NCBI GenBank assembly: GCA_002428525.1
Contig: DIWU01000013.1
Location: forward strand, 39,600 to 103,599
DNA length: 64,000 bases
Direction of reading: 5' to 3'
Origin: a bacterium UBP14_UBA6098
Lineage (GTDB): Bacteria; UBP14; UBA6098
How positions within the stretch are numbered: position 1 is the stretch's first letter; each line of letters opens with the position of its first letter. Shown here piece after piece: positions 8,255-17,800 of the stretch. Made by a program: the position numbers and the translations under genes. The notes beneath the pieces were generated by a model. That model ran no database searches, was not told where the DNA came from, and saw only the letters and a list, made by a program, of their open reading frames with translations.

Positions 8255-9742
8255 TTGAAAAGCAGGGGAGCCGATAAACGCTTCCATCGTTTAGTATCGC
8301 TGGTTAGTTACGGGGCCGCAATATCCCTCCTGACTACACCGGCTGTTGGCTTATCCCAAACACGGGATGCCCGTCCTCTTTGCTGTGTCGGAAATCATTA
8401 CCCCGCGCTTCAGAGCGATCTTTTTTCTCAAGTCGAGACCTTCATCAAGCTATCTCCTCCCCGCACCGAGTTAAGCAAATTACAAGCTATTATCGTGCCA
8501 AACGCCCCTTTTGTTTATGTCGGGCCGATCTTGGGTTCCGCATATTCAAATCTCGCGAACCGAAGTTACGATCGGATCGTTATCCTCGGTCACGATCCCT
8601 CCGCGACGGCGCCGGCTCTATATATCGGGACCAAGTTCTCAACACCGCTCGGCCAGCTAAGCTCCGACGATACCTTCGCTAAACAGATCATCGAAAGATG
8701 CAAGGTGCAATTCGAGATTGTCGGAGCCGAGTATCCCCTGCCGGCATCGATAGAACCTCAGTTGCCCTTTATCAAATACCTGTATGGCGAGAAGCCGATT
8801 GTCGCTATCGGTTTGGGCGTGCAGAGCGTCCTCGATGCGAAGGAGATCGGCCGCGCCCTCTCTGAGCTTGCAAGCGATGGGAAAACGCTGTTCGTCGGTG
8901 TGACCAATCTTTCGGAGCTATACGATTCGGGTTCTTGCGAGGGGATGGACAGGCAACTGATCGCCAAGCTTCGTTGCTTCGAGATCGATAAACTCGCCGA
9001 AGATTTCGAGCAGGGAAGGATTCAGGTTCAAAGCCCTGCGGTGATTATCTCATTGCTTCGCGCGGTCAGAGGGGGCGGCGCCGATTTCGTGGATATTCTT
9101 AGATACTCCAACTCCGGCGGAATTATCGGCGATCACCAATCAGCGGTCGGATATTTGGCCGCGGCTATAGGAAATTCGAAATCCCCGAATGTAAAAAAAG
9201 CTGTATGCACGCCGTTCGACGGCTCCTCTTTAGTCGAACTGGCGAGGCAGTCTATCGCCGAAGGGCTCGGTTTTCCCCGTAGAGAGACCAAATGCCCGGA
9301 GAATAAAGACATGACTATCGACGGCCTTTACATTACATTGGAGATGGAGGGGAAACTCCGCGGAGCGTCGAGCCTGCTATTCCCCAATCAGCCTATCTCC
9401 GAGGCTGTTTCGATGACGGCCAAATCCGCGGCCTTCAACGACCCGAGATTCAATCCGCTTAGTGTCGAGGAAGCCCGCGATCTTGAAATCACAATATATT
9501 TGCTCTCAAACGCCCGTCGCATCGAATCGCCGTCGGATTTCGACGCCAGAAAGGACGCGATTTTTATTAGCAGGGGAAGCTATTCGACGCTCCTGTTTCC
9601 GGGGGAACTAAATCCTCTGCTCAACAACGAGGATTTGCTCGGAAGGGCTTGTATCAAGGCGGGAATGCTTTCCAATTGCTGGAGGCAGAACGAAACGAGT
9701 GTTTGGACTTTCGATGTTCATCTCCTGAAAGGCAATAGATGA
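8255..9742 (+). CDS. Exported Memo-AMMECR1 fusion protein with degenerate ligand residues
   Basis: 495 residues from the TTG at 8255, chosen because AAAGGA lies five bases upstream and the start yields a signal-peptide-like N-terminus (basic, then LVSLVSYGAAISLLTTPAVG). Residues about 45-305 follow the Memo family (IVPNAPFVYVGP, IEPQLPF, YSNSGGIIGDHQSAVGY); residues about 320-490 follow AMMECR1 (LRGASSLLFP, AAFNDPRFNPL). In the family the metal sites are His/His/Cys (PHAGY, GPSHH, CG..P); here they read PNAPF, GHDPS and Q-V-Q-S-P, and the AMMECR1 LRGCIG motif is LRGASS. It is thus a probably non-catalytic exported variant of AmmeMemoRadiSam components. No radical SAM partner is nearby. It overlaps the next peptidase gene by four bases. 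Confidence 0.75.
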   Translation: MKSRGADKRFHRLVSLVSYGAAISLLTTPAVGLSQTRDARPLCCVGNHYPALQSDLFSQVETFIKLSPPRTELSKLQAIIVPNAPFVYVGPILGSAYSNLANRSYDRIVILGHDPSATAPALYIGTKFSTPLGQLSSDDTFAKQIIERCKVQFEIVGAEYPLPASIEPQLPFIKYLYGEKPIVAIGLGVQSVLDAKEIGRALSELASDGKTLFVGVTNLSELYDSGSCEGMDRQLIAKLRCFEIDKLAEDFEQGRIQVQSPAVIISLLRAVRGGGADFVDILRYSNSGGIIGDHQSAVGYLAAAIGNSKSPNVKKAVCTPFDGSSLVELARQSIAEGLGFPRRETKCPENKDMTIDGLYITLEMEGKLRGASSLLFPNQPISEAVSMTAKSAAFNDPRFNPLSVEEARDLEITIYLLSNARRIESPSDFDARKDAIFISRGSYSTLLFPGELNPLLNNEDLLGRACIKAGMLSNCWRQNETSVWTFDVHLLKGNR

Positions 9743-11058
9743 GCGGCCCTATCCAGAGAAAATACCGCGGTGGGTTCCAACAGCCGAAAGAAACACCGCG
9801 TCGCCCTTCGGGTCTCAGGCTGTTTTATGGCTTCAGGATACCCGGGCTTCTTTTAATTGCAGGGATTTTGACCTTCCTCCTATTTCATTTATTCGGAGGC
9901 CAGACTCAAGCCAAGACCACAACACAGGAGATCGATTTTACCGATTACCGGCTCAAATGTCGCCTGTGCGGCGAGATCAAGCAAAACGAATCGCTGTATA
10001 TCTCCCTTACCAAGGCCGGCATGTCGCCTAAGATGGTTCATGATATTAACTTAGGCTTCAAGGATATTTTCGACCCAAGGAAGATACTCCCCGGCGATAA
10101 ATACAATCTCGATACCGACAATGTGGGAAACCTTCTTCGGTTCGAACTCGAGCGCTCGCCATGGGAGCGTTATTGCGTCAGGCGCGACGGAGAGAACCTC
10201 TGCGGCGTGAAAGATACTATCCCTTTGACCTATGTTATCCGCGCGGCGAAGGGCGAGGTCAAGAATACACTCTGGGAATCGATGGTCAATGAGGGTATTC
10301 CCGCCGAGGTCATTCTTCGCTTTACCGACATATTGTCTTTCAATGTCGATTTTCTTACTGAAACCCGCGACGGCCAGAAGTTTTCGCTTCTATACGAGGA
10401 GTATATTTTTCAAGGGCAAGTTATCAATGTCGGAAGGGTTATTGCGGCTGAATATTCTCTCTCGGATACCACCTACGGCGGTATCTTCTATGTCGATCCC
10501 GACAGCACCAGCGGCTATTATACTCTCAACGGCAAGAACACTCGCAAGGCCCTACTTCGGACGCCGCTGTCGTTCCGGCGCATCTCGAGCAATTTCACCA
10601 AGGCACGTTTCCACCCGATTTTGAAAATCTATCGCCCGCATCTCGGCGTCGATTACGCCGCGCCCTCCGGCACGCCGGTTTCGGCCTCGGGTTCCGGCAC
10701 TGTGACATTCGCCGGTTGGAAGGGCGGCTTCGGCAATTTCATCGAGATCAAGCACGAGGGCAATATCGTAACTCAATACGGCCACTTGAAAGGCTACGCT
10801 CGCGGAATTAAAACGGGCGCTAAGGTAAAACAGGGACAGCTTATAGGCTATGTCGGCTCTACGGGATTGTCCACCGGTCCGCATTTGGATTATCGGGTCA
10901 AGGTCAAGGGCGAATTTGTGAACCCGCTGAGATACGCCTTCCCCGACGGGCCGCCCGTCAAAGATAAATACCTCGGGGATTTCAAGACGAAAGCGTCCGA
11001 GTATTTGGCTCTTTTAAATGTTCTTACACGAGAAGAAATCGTTTTGAATTCTCAATGA
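9739..11058 (+). CDS. M23 family metallopeptidase, membrane anchored
   Basis: 439 residues. A cytoplasmic N-terminus and one membrane segment (about 32-52, LLIAGILTFLLFHLF) precede a LysM/OapA-like region with the phrase ESLYISLTKAGMSPKMVHDI and, from about 300, the M23 domain: HLGVDYAAPSGTPV (zinc His and Asp), YGHL, and TGPHLDYRV where the usual HxH reads HxD. This family cuts cell-wall peptide cross-links or acts as an amidase activator in the periplasm; the HLD variant occurs in the YebA/MepM-like group to my knowledge, so loss of activity should not be assumed. ATGA overlap with the Memo-like gene implies coupled translation and possibly a shared envelope role. Confidence 0.87.
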   Translation: MSGPIQRKYRGGFQQPKETPRRPSGLRLFYGFRIPGLLLIAGILTFLLFHLFGGQTQAKTTTQEIDFTDYRLKCRLCGEIKQNESLYISLTKAGMSPKMVHDINLGFKDIFDPRKILPGDKYNLDTDNVGNLLRFELERSPWERYCVRRDGENLCGVKDTIPLTYVIRAAKGEVKNTLWESMVNEGIPAEVILRFTDILSFNVDFLTETRDGQKFSLLYEEYIFQGQVINVGRVIAAEYSLSDTTYGGIFYVDPDSTSGYYTLNGKNTRKALLRTPLSFRRISSNFTKARFHPILKIYRPHLGVDYAAPSGTPVSASGSGTVTFAGWKGGFGNFIEIKHEGNIVTQYGHLKGYARGIKTGAKVKQGQLIGYVGSTGLSTGPHLDYRVKVKGEFVNPLRYAFPDGPPVKDKYLGDFKTKASEYLALLNVLTREEIVLNSQ

Positions 11059-11064
11059 TTGCGC

Positions 11065-11091
11065 TTGACTTTTTCATATTAATGGTTTAAT
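11065..11091 (+). promoter_or_regulatory. Possible promoter of the envelope gene block
   Basis: TTGACT (11065-11070), 15 bases, TTTAAT (11086-11091) in the 141-base AT-rich gap before the first giant surface protein. The spacer is short, so this is tentative; the rest of the gap has only a GAGGAAGGGGG ribosome-binding region. Confidence 0.35.
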
Positions 11092-11199
11092 TAATAAGCT
11101 TATTTAAAATGAAGGTTTGAGTGAAGGGCTTCAAGGCTCCGCAAACCTTGTTGTGTAAATCATCGTTTTAATCCAATACTCCCGAGGAAGGGGGCATTA

Positions 11200-14100
11200 A
11201 TGGAATTTAAAGCAAAGTTAACCGGAATCGCAGTCGTTTGCGCGATGCTGTTGGGGCTTGGCACTGCCATCGCCCAGATCGATCCGCCTATCTGCGCAGA
11301 TTTGACCTCCACCGGCTATGGTCTGGTCGGCGACACCCTCGACGGCGGTTTGATACTCGCCGGGTTTGTTCAGGGACATAGCGCGTCGCTACAGATCGAT
11401 CCATTCTGTATCGGTGCCGGACTGAACTACCGCTTCTTCCGCACTCCGCGCGGGGCCTCGACGCCGGACCTCCAGACCGACTGGATGCCTATGACTACCG
11501 CGAACTTGGACGGCGGCGGAGACGGCGCGGTATTCAAGTATTCCGCCGCTGTCACAAATGGCGACACGGTTATGTTCTCGAATCCGTTAGGTCTGCCGGA
11601 GCGCGATGTTTGGCTGATGCACGACTGGTATCGCCCCGACCGCATCGAGGGAATCTCGACCTATTATTATCCGAGCCCCGCGAGAATCCGTATCAATTGG
11701 GCGAGAGGTTACGACAGCGCCTCGGGTGTTTACAAATACTACATATACCGCGCACCCGCCGGCTCGGGCTATCTTCTCGAATATATCGACCACACTATGA
11801 CTCCGCTCGATTCGATCATCGACGACGGCAGGGCTTGGTATGATTGGTCCGATTACGAGATCACACCCGGCGAGTGCTATTGGTATGTTATCGTCCCGAT
11901 GGACAAGGCTGGCTGGATTCGCAGAGACGGCAATAATCTTTTCCGCCGTTGCGCGACCGGTATCGAGCCGATTTGGCCGCCCTGCGCTCATCTGCGGGAG
12001 CTTCCGAGATACCATGTCGGCGGCGGCGTGACGGTTCGAATCGACCTCGACCTCTGCCCCGGTGATCCCGACGAGATGATACAGTATCGCTATCGCAAGT
12101 ATGGTGTGTTCACTAATCCGGTCTCGGGCGAGCTCGATATGTATCTCATTCAGGAGACCGACTGGTCGGACGCCTCGTCCTATTTCTTCTCGACGACTGA
12201 GTGTAGCACCTACACCTTCAGCGCTCAGGCGAGATACCTCGGCGGAACGACAAGCTCGTGGTCGCACCTGATCCCGACCTATCCGCTTACGACCAACGAT
12301 CCTACTCCTCCCGGCTGTCCGACGACGATGTTCGCCGAGTCCTACGGCGAGGACGGCATCTATGTCCATTTCGAGCAGGATCCTGAAGACGACTGTGGAA
12401 GCGGAATCCTCGGCTATCACCTATTCAGGTTCCCCGCCGACTCGATCTCCGCGCACCTTCCTCCGGACTCAAGCGATATCGAGCCATTTAGGCTCTGGCA
12501 TTATTATGTTAATGAAGAGGGAAGATACACCTTCCAAGACGACGGCCCGACCGATCCGCTCATCGACCTTCTCGATAATGTCACCTATTATTATGTAGTC
12601 TGCCCCTACGACTCCGCGGGCTGGACGAACTGGCTCAACTGCGGCGATCTTCAAATAGATACCGCGACGGTGGATAAGGGCGTCACTAATCCGATCGCAA
12701 TCAGCCTCCCGACCTTCTTCTGCGACGGCGTCGTGAATGTCGAGTTTATCGATACGACCCGTTGCGACGCGACCGAGGTCGAAATCCAATGGTCGGCCGA
12801 CCCGAGCTTTGACGGAGCATCGTTTGTCGGTGTCGGGCCGTTCCCGATCAACGCCGATACCTCGATCGGAACCCAGTTCACCTATTCGAACCCGATCGAC
12901 GCGAGTTGCACCGATTGGGACACTATGTTTGTCCAAATCAGCGGTTTGTATGAAACCCAATGGTTCTTCCGCGCCCGCTTCCGCGATCAGTTCGGGAATA
13001 CCTCGGTTTGGAGCAATATTGTCCTCACTCGTATCGACAACACAGCGCCGACTACTACAAGAATTATCAATGTTCAGTCTTTGGCCGACAGCACGAACCG
13101 CGTCGATATCCTTCTGACTTGGGACCCCTCCGAGTTCAACGACGCAGAGGGTATTGGAGTCGATTCCGTTAAGATCTATCGCTCCTCCGCGATAGGCGAG
13201 GTCGGTTCCGAAATCGCCACCGTCTCGAGGTTTATCGATAAGTTCGTCGATAGGGATCCCGATCCGGTCGATAACTGGCACAGCAATGTCTATCGCGTTG
13301 TGCCCTATGATTATTGCGATCATATGAACTTCGAGGGCGGGCAGGGAACATTCTCTCCCATCGGTCAACACCCGCCGGCGGTGCCCCGCATCGACACGGT
13401 TCTCGTTAGCCACTTCCTCGACTCGTTCACCGTTGTTTGGTCGGATACCGGCGCTAGCCCGATGACCACCAGATATGTTCTCCGTCACGGCGGAACAGTT
13501 GGCTGGCTTTGGATAGGCGATACGATCATCGCCCCGAACACTCACCTCGGAGTCGTTCCCTCCCACAGGGCGACCTTCCCGATCGAAAACCTCTTCGGCG
13601 GCCCGAGGCATTATTTCATGATGTATGCAGTTGACGGCGAGATTCCGGGGAACCAGAGCGGTTGGTCGGCTGTCTATGATTTCGAGCTTCCCGAAGCGCT
13701 GAATGTCACCGACACGATTCATATTCGCGCCGGATGGAACCTCATCAGCCTTCCCGTTATGCCCGCGAACCCCGCGGCGAATGTTATCTTCCCGGGCGCC
13801 CACAGCTATGCCGAATGGGACCCCGTTTCGGAAGGATATGTCGAGGTTACAAATATGGAGCCGGGCAAGGCTTATTGGGTTCTCATGGGCTCGGCCGCGG
13901 ATTACCCTGTGACGGGAATTCCCGTTGTCAAGGTCGAGCGCGAGGATATCGGCCCCGGTTGGTGGATGGTTGGCGCGCCGTATGATCCCACGGAGGATGC
14001 TCTTGGAAGCGGTTTCTCATGGGACGGTTCCGGCCATGTCACCCCATACGGATTCAATAGAAGCTACTACAACACAATGCGTTTCCACGGCGGAAACGGC

Positions 14101-14811
14101 TATTGGCTTCTCCTTAACGGCACCGGCGATTTCTATTGCGAGGTCGGAATGCCGAAGGCGATTATCGATCAACCGATTGTAGATTGGAACTTCTTCGTCG
14201 ATATAGACGGATCGACCTTGGAGATAGCCTACTCGGCGCTCGCCGAGGAGGGAATCGATTTGGCGGATGTCCTAATTCCGCCGCCCGCGCCCGATGGAAT
14301 AAGATATCCCGCCTTCATCGACGAAAACGGCTATCGCTATATTCGCGATGTCAGGCCGGTTGGCGAGTGGAATATCGACGCACCATTTGGCTCGATTATC
14401 TCATGGAACTCGGAGGCCTTGCCCTCGATAAACCTCGAGCTGGTCACCGAATACGGCGCTTTCGATATGCGCACGATCGAGTCGGCGGAGATCCGCGGCT
14501 TTGCGAAGATTGTCGCGAAGGGCGCGCTCCCGTCGGAATTCGCCCTCGGCCAGAATATACCTAATCCATTCAACGCGACCTGCGCGGTGCCGTTCACCGT
14601 CGCCGAGGATTCGCGTGTAACTATCAAGGTGTTCGATATCAACGGCCATTCGATAGCGACATTACTCGACGGCGAGGTGACCTCCGGCGTTCATAGGGCG
14701 ATTTGGAACGGCACCGACGATTTCGGAAGGTCGGTTCCGGCCGGAATCTACCTTTGCAGAATGGAAGCCGGGAGCTTCGTCGCCACGAGGCGTATGCTTC
14801 TTGTTAAATAA
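11200..14811 (+). CDS. Giant exported surface protein with C-terminal sorting-like domain
   Basis: 1203 residues. Signal peptide at 1-26 (LTGIAVVCAMLLGLGTAIAQ). Residues 150-830 contain several FN3-like modules marked by recurring phrases such as YYYVVCPYDSAGW and YWYVIVPMDKAGW. Around 845-1000 is a module beginning IHIRAGWNLISLPVMP, common before sorting domains. The last 85 residues form a FlgD-Ig-like domain: NIPNPFN, VFDINGHSIATL and VPAGIYLCRM, ending in RRMLLVK, as in type A sorting domains of type IX secretion cargo. No catalytic motif is seen, so adhesion or surface-layer function is likely but inferred. It is the first gene of the envelope block. Confidence 0.85.
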   Translation: MEFKAKLTGIAVVCAMLLGLGTAIAQIDPPICADLTSTGYGLVGDTLDGGLILAGFVQGHSASLQIDPFCIGAGLNYRFFRTPRGASTPDLQTDWMPMTTANLDGGGDGAVFKYSAAVTNGDTVMFSNPLGLPERDVWLMHDWYRPDRIEGISTYYYPSPARIRINWARGYDSASGVYKYYIYRAPAGSGYLLEYIDHTMTPLDSIIDDGRAWYDWSDYEITPGECYWYVIVPMDKAGWIRRDGNNLFRRCATGIEPIWPPCAHLRELPRYHVGGGVTVRIDLDLCPGDPDEMIQYRYRKYGVFTNPVSGELDMYLIQETDWSDASSYFFSTTECSTYTFSAQARYLGGTTSSWSHLIPTYPLTTNDPTPPGCPTTMFAESYGEDGIYVHFEQDPEDDCGSGILGYHLFRFPADSISAHLPPDSSDIEPFRLWHYYVNEEGRYTFQDDGPTDPLIDLLDNVTYYYVVCPYDSAGWTNWLNCGDLQIDTATVDKGVTNPIAISLPTFFCDGVVNVEFIDTTRCDATEVEIQWSADPSFDGASFVGVGPFPINADTSIGTQFTYSNPIDASCTDWDTMFVQISGLYETQWFFRARFRDQFGNTSVWSNIVLTRIDNTAPTTTRIINVQSLADSTNRVDILLTWDPSEFNDAEGIGVDSVKIYRSSAIGEVGSEIATVSRFIDKFVDRDPDPVDNWHSNVYRVVPYDYCDHMNFEGGQGTFSPIGQHPPAVPRIDTVLVSHFLDSFTVVWSDTGASPMTTRYVLRHGGTVGWLWIGDTIIAPNTHLGVVPSHRATFPIENLFGGPRHYFMMYAVDGEIPGNQSGWSAVYDFELPEALNVTDTIHIRAGWNLISLPVMPANPAANVIFPGAHSYAEWDPVSEGYVEVTNMEPGKAYWVLMGSAADYPVTGIPVVKVEREDIGPGWWMVGAPYDPTEDALGSGFSWDGSGHVTPYGFNRSYYNTMRFHGGNGYWLLLNGTGDFYCEVGMPKAIIDQPIVDWNFFVDIDGSTLEIAYSALAEEGIDLADVLIPPPAPDGIRYPAFIDENGYRYIRDVRPVGEWNIDAPFGSIISWNSEALPSINLELVTEYGAFDMRTIESAEIRGFAKIVAKGALPSEFALGQNIPNPFNATCAVPFTVAEDSRVTIKVFDINGHSIATLLDGEVTSGVHRAIWNGTDDFGRSVPAGIYLCRMEAGSFVATRRMLLVK

Positions 14812-14873
14812 CTATCAAATAACTGGATACCACAGTCATGATAAAAATAAACATAAATGATAAGGAGCGAGCC

Positions 14874-17800
14874 TTGAGAGTAAAGACTATGCCCTTAATA
14901 CTCGGTATTCTGGCTCTCGGGCTTTTCGGAAGCCTGTTAGCGCAACCGGCACCCGTGTTGACACTCGAACCTGAGTTCACTGCGGGCCATGTCAATCCGG
15001 TGCTTTGGTCGGAACCGCCGAGCTATAGTGTCACTATTACAGCTTGGGAGATATGGGTCGATACCGCCTCGGCGGGAATGCCCTCTTGGCCGGATGCCGA
15101 TTACGAAGACATCTTAGGCCCTGACAGAATCTCCATCGGCCCGATTCCCGTGGCCGACGCGGCTGATTTCGGAACAACCTATGGCGGCGACTACGCCTAC
15201 CCGGTTGGCAGTGGAGCATACGGCCGCGCCGACGATCCCCTCACCTCGGGTCTGCGGTATTGCTATAAAGTAAGGTATCGTTGGACAATGAGCGGCGAAA
15301 CCTTTGGTTTCTCGGACTGGTCGGGGACCTACTGTAGCACGCAGGATGCCGCTCCGCCGGCCGTCGTCGTCGATTCCCTGCCCGAGTGGTGGAACACCTC
15401 GACGGTGAGAATCCAATACGACGCTGACGACGCCCTCGTCGGGACGGTCGATACTGTGATTCTGTATTACAGGATGCCGCCCTCGACGACTTGGCTTCGC
15501 GCTATGGCGATTGTTCCGCCGCCGCCGCTTTATGTCGGCTACTTCGATTTCGATGTCTCCGGAACCGGCGATGGCGAATATGAGTTCTTCGTCGGCGCGT
15601 GGGATGCCCTCGGCAACGGAACGATTCCGGTCGGGACGCTTCACGCACCGATGGCCGGAACCAAGGTTGACGACACGAATCCGACGAGCACGATTCTCGA
15701 AACCGGTGCTTTACCTTTATATTATACTGGTTGGGCAGGCGGAATCGAGCTTTTCATATCGGCCTCGGATGCCTACAGCGGTCTCACCGCAGTGTATCTC
15801 GACACCGATTTCGGCGGATCGCCGACGTTCTCATTCGATAGCGCTTTTTATGGCGCGGTCGAGAGTGTTCCGAGAGACACCTTCGTCTTTTCACGGACTG
15901 AGAACGGAATTTGGAATATCCGTAGCAAGGCCATCGATCTCGCGGGAAACCATGAGAACGAGTTAACTTGGGACTGGACATTCTATGTCGATACCCGGGT
16001 TCCCATCTTCGACGCTACTGATGTTACCGATACGACGACTGCACCTCATCGTTACGATGTCCCCGCGATGGCCGGTTGGACAAACTCGCGCGTTGTCAAG
16101 GTCATTCCGACAGGCGCGAACGATCCTTTGGTTGACGGCTATGCCAGCGGACTCGACACGATTGCTGTCGCCTCGAATTCGCTGTTCACTGCCGATTATA
16201 TGGGTTTCATACCCTCCGCTTTTTACCTTTGGACAGCGCCAGATGGCGATGGTGAAAAAGAGGTTCACGCGAAGCTCAAGGATAGGGCCGGCAATATCAG
16301 CGATTCGCGCTTCGGGCTAATTTCGCTCGATACCGAATCGCCGGTTCTTTCGGCCTGCACGCTTTGGAACCATGCGACTCCGGGGACACCGACCGACACG
16401 ACGGTTTCGCTAACTGTCGATGTGACGGTTCACCAAGACCCCTACTACGGTTCAGCCAGCGGGATTTTCTTCACGCAGAGCGCCGCGGATTTGAACTCGA
16501 TCTCCGAGTTAGCTTGGCGCCCGCTCGCCGACAGCTACACCTTCACCTTCACCGGATTCTCCTCCGGCGAATGGATGAAGCTTTACTCGGTTCTGCGCGA
16601 CAGCGCGGGCAATGTCAGCGAGGCCGCGGTTGACAGCATCCGCTATATTCACGGCAACAAATGGGTCGAGATATACAATATCAGCGATATCGACGGCCCG
16701 GATGCCACCGGAAGATACACGGACACCACAGAGGTCTTCATTCATCTGCGTTACGGCAACGGTATCGACACGATCATGGTTTGGGACGGTAGCTCGATGT
16801 TGACTCCGCCCGACACTGTTTTCCCTGTGCCCGACCCGGATGGCGAGTCCGATACGATCACGATCGTCGGCAAACTCAACCGCGTCGATGGGTGGCATAC
16901 GCTCGCGGTTCGCGGCAAAGCCAACTATGATATCATCCTCACGGATGTCGATTCGGCTTCGATAGAGCTCGATACACAGCGCCCGACGGTGCCGAACTTC
17001 CATGCTCTCGATCTCACAAATCATACTGAGCCTTTGATTCCGGCGGATGTCGCCGACACCGGCTGGACGAACAGCTCGGATGTCCGCGCGTTGTTCACCG
17101 GATCCTACGATACCGGCGGCGAGTCCGGCGGAACGGGTCTTTATCGTTATAAGCTCTCAGTCGGTCCGACGGAGCTCGATTTCGGGCCTTTCCCGGGAAC
17201 CTATCAGGTCGAGTTCGCCCTGCCCACTGGTGACGGTGTTTATAGTATCCTCGGTGATGTTCAGGATTCCGCGGGAAACTGGGCCTCCGAAGGCCCCGAT
17301 CCGCTGTTCGAGATCAAGCTCGACACGCGCGTGCCGGTAATCGACTCGATTCAACTTCTCGACGCCTCGAGCCTTTCACCGGATTACACCGACGAGCCGG
17401 GAATTATCGTGAAGATCTTCGGGGACGATACACCGTGGACGCCGGCCTATGCCGCTATCTTCGAGAACACCGCATCCTACCCGAACAGTGTTCGCGCGAT
17501 TCGTAGGCCCTTCGGCTCGGGGACGATAGCTTTCACGCTCACCGATACCCTAACCGGCGGTATAAAGACCGTGTTTGTCGCTCTTATGGACAAAGCCGGA
17601 AATATTTCGGCGATGGGTTCCGCGACAATAATATTCAATAAAGAGATAGTCCTCGATATGAGGCTTTTCGACTACGACAGCGACCCGGAGAATCAAGTCT
17701 GCACGAACAGCCCGACAATCGGCGTTCATCTGATTTCTTCAGGGACGCCCGCCGCGGCCTATATCCTCTCCGAGACTCCCGGCGAGGCACCACTTCCCGA

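Noticed and set aside
12469..13803. Long open frame (over 440 codons) antisense to the first giant surface protein, and similar ones antisense to the TPR/NHL gene (24694-25938) and opposite ppdK (32222-33316).
   Set aside because: They mirror the codon pattern of the real genes on the other strand (GAC/GAT and TCG-rich), have no recognisable domain and no ribosome-binding site.
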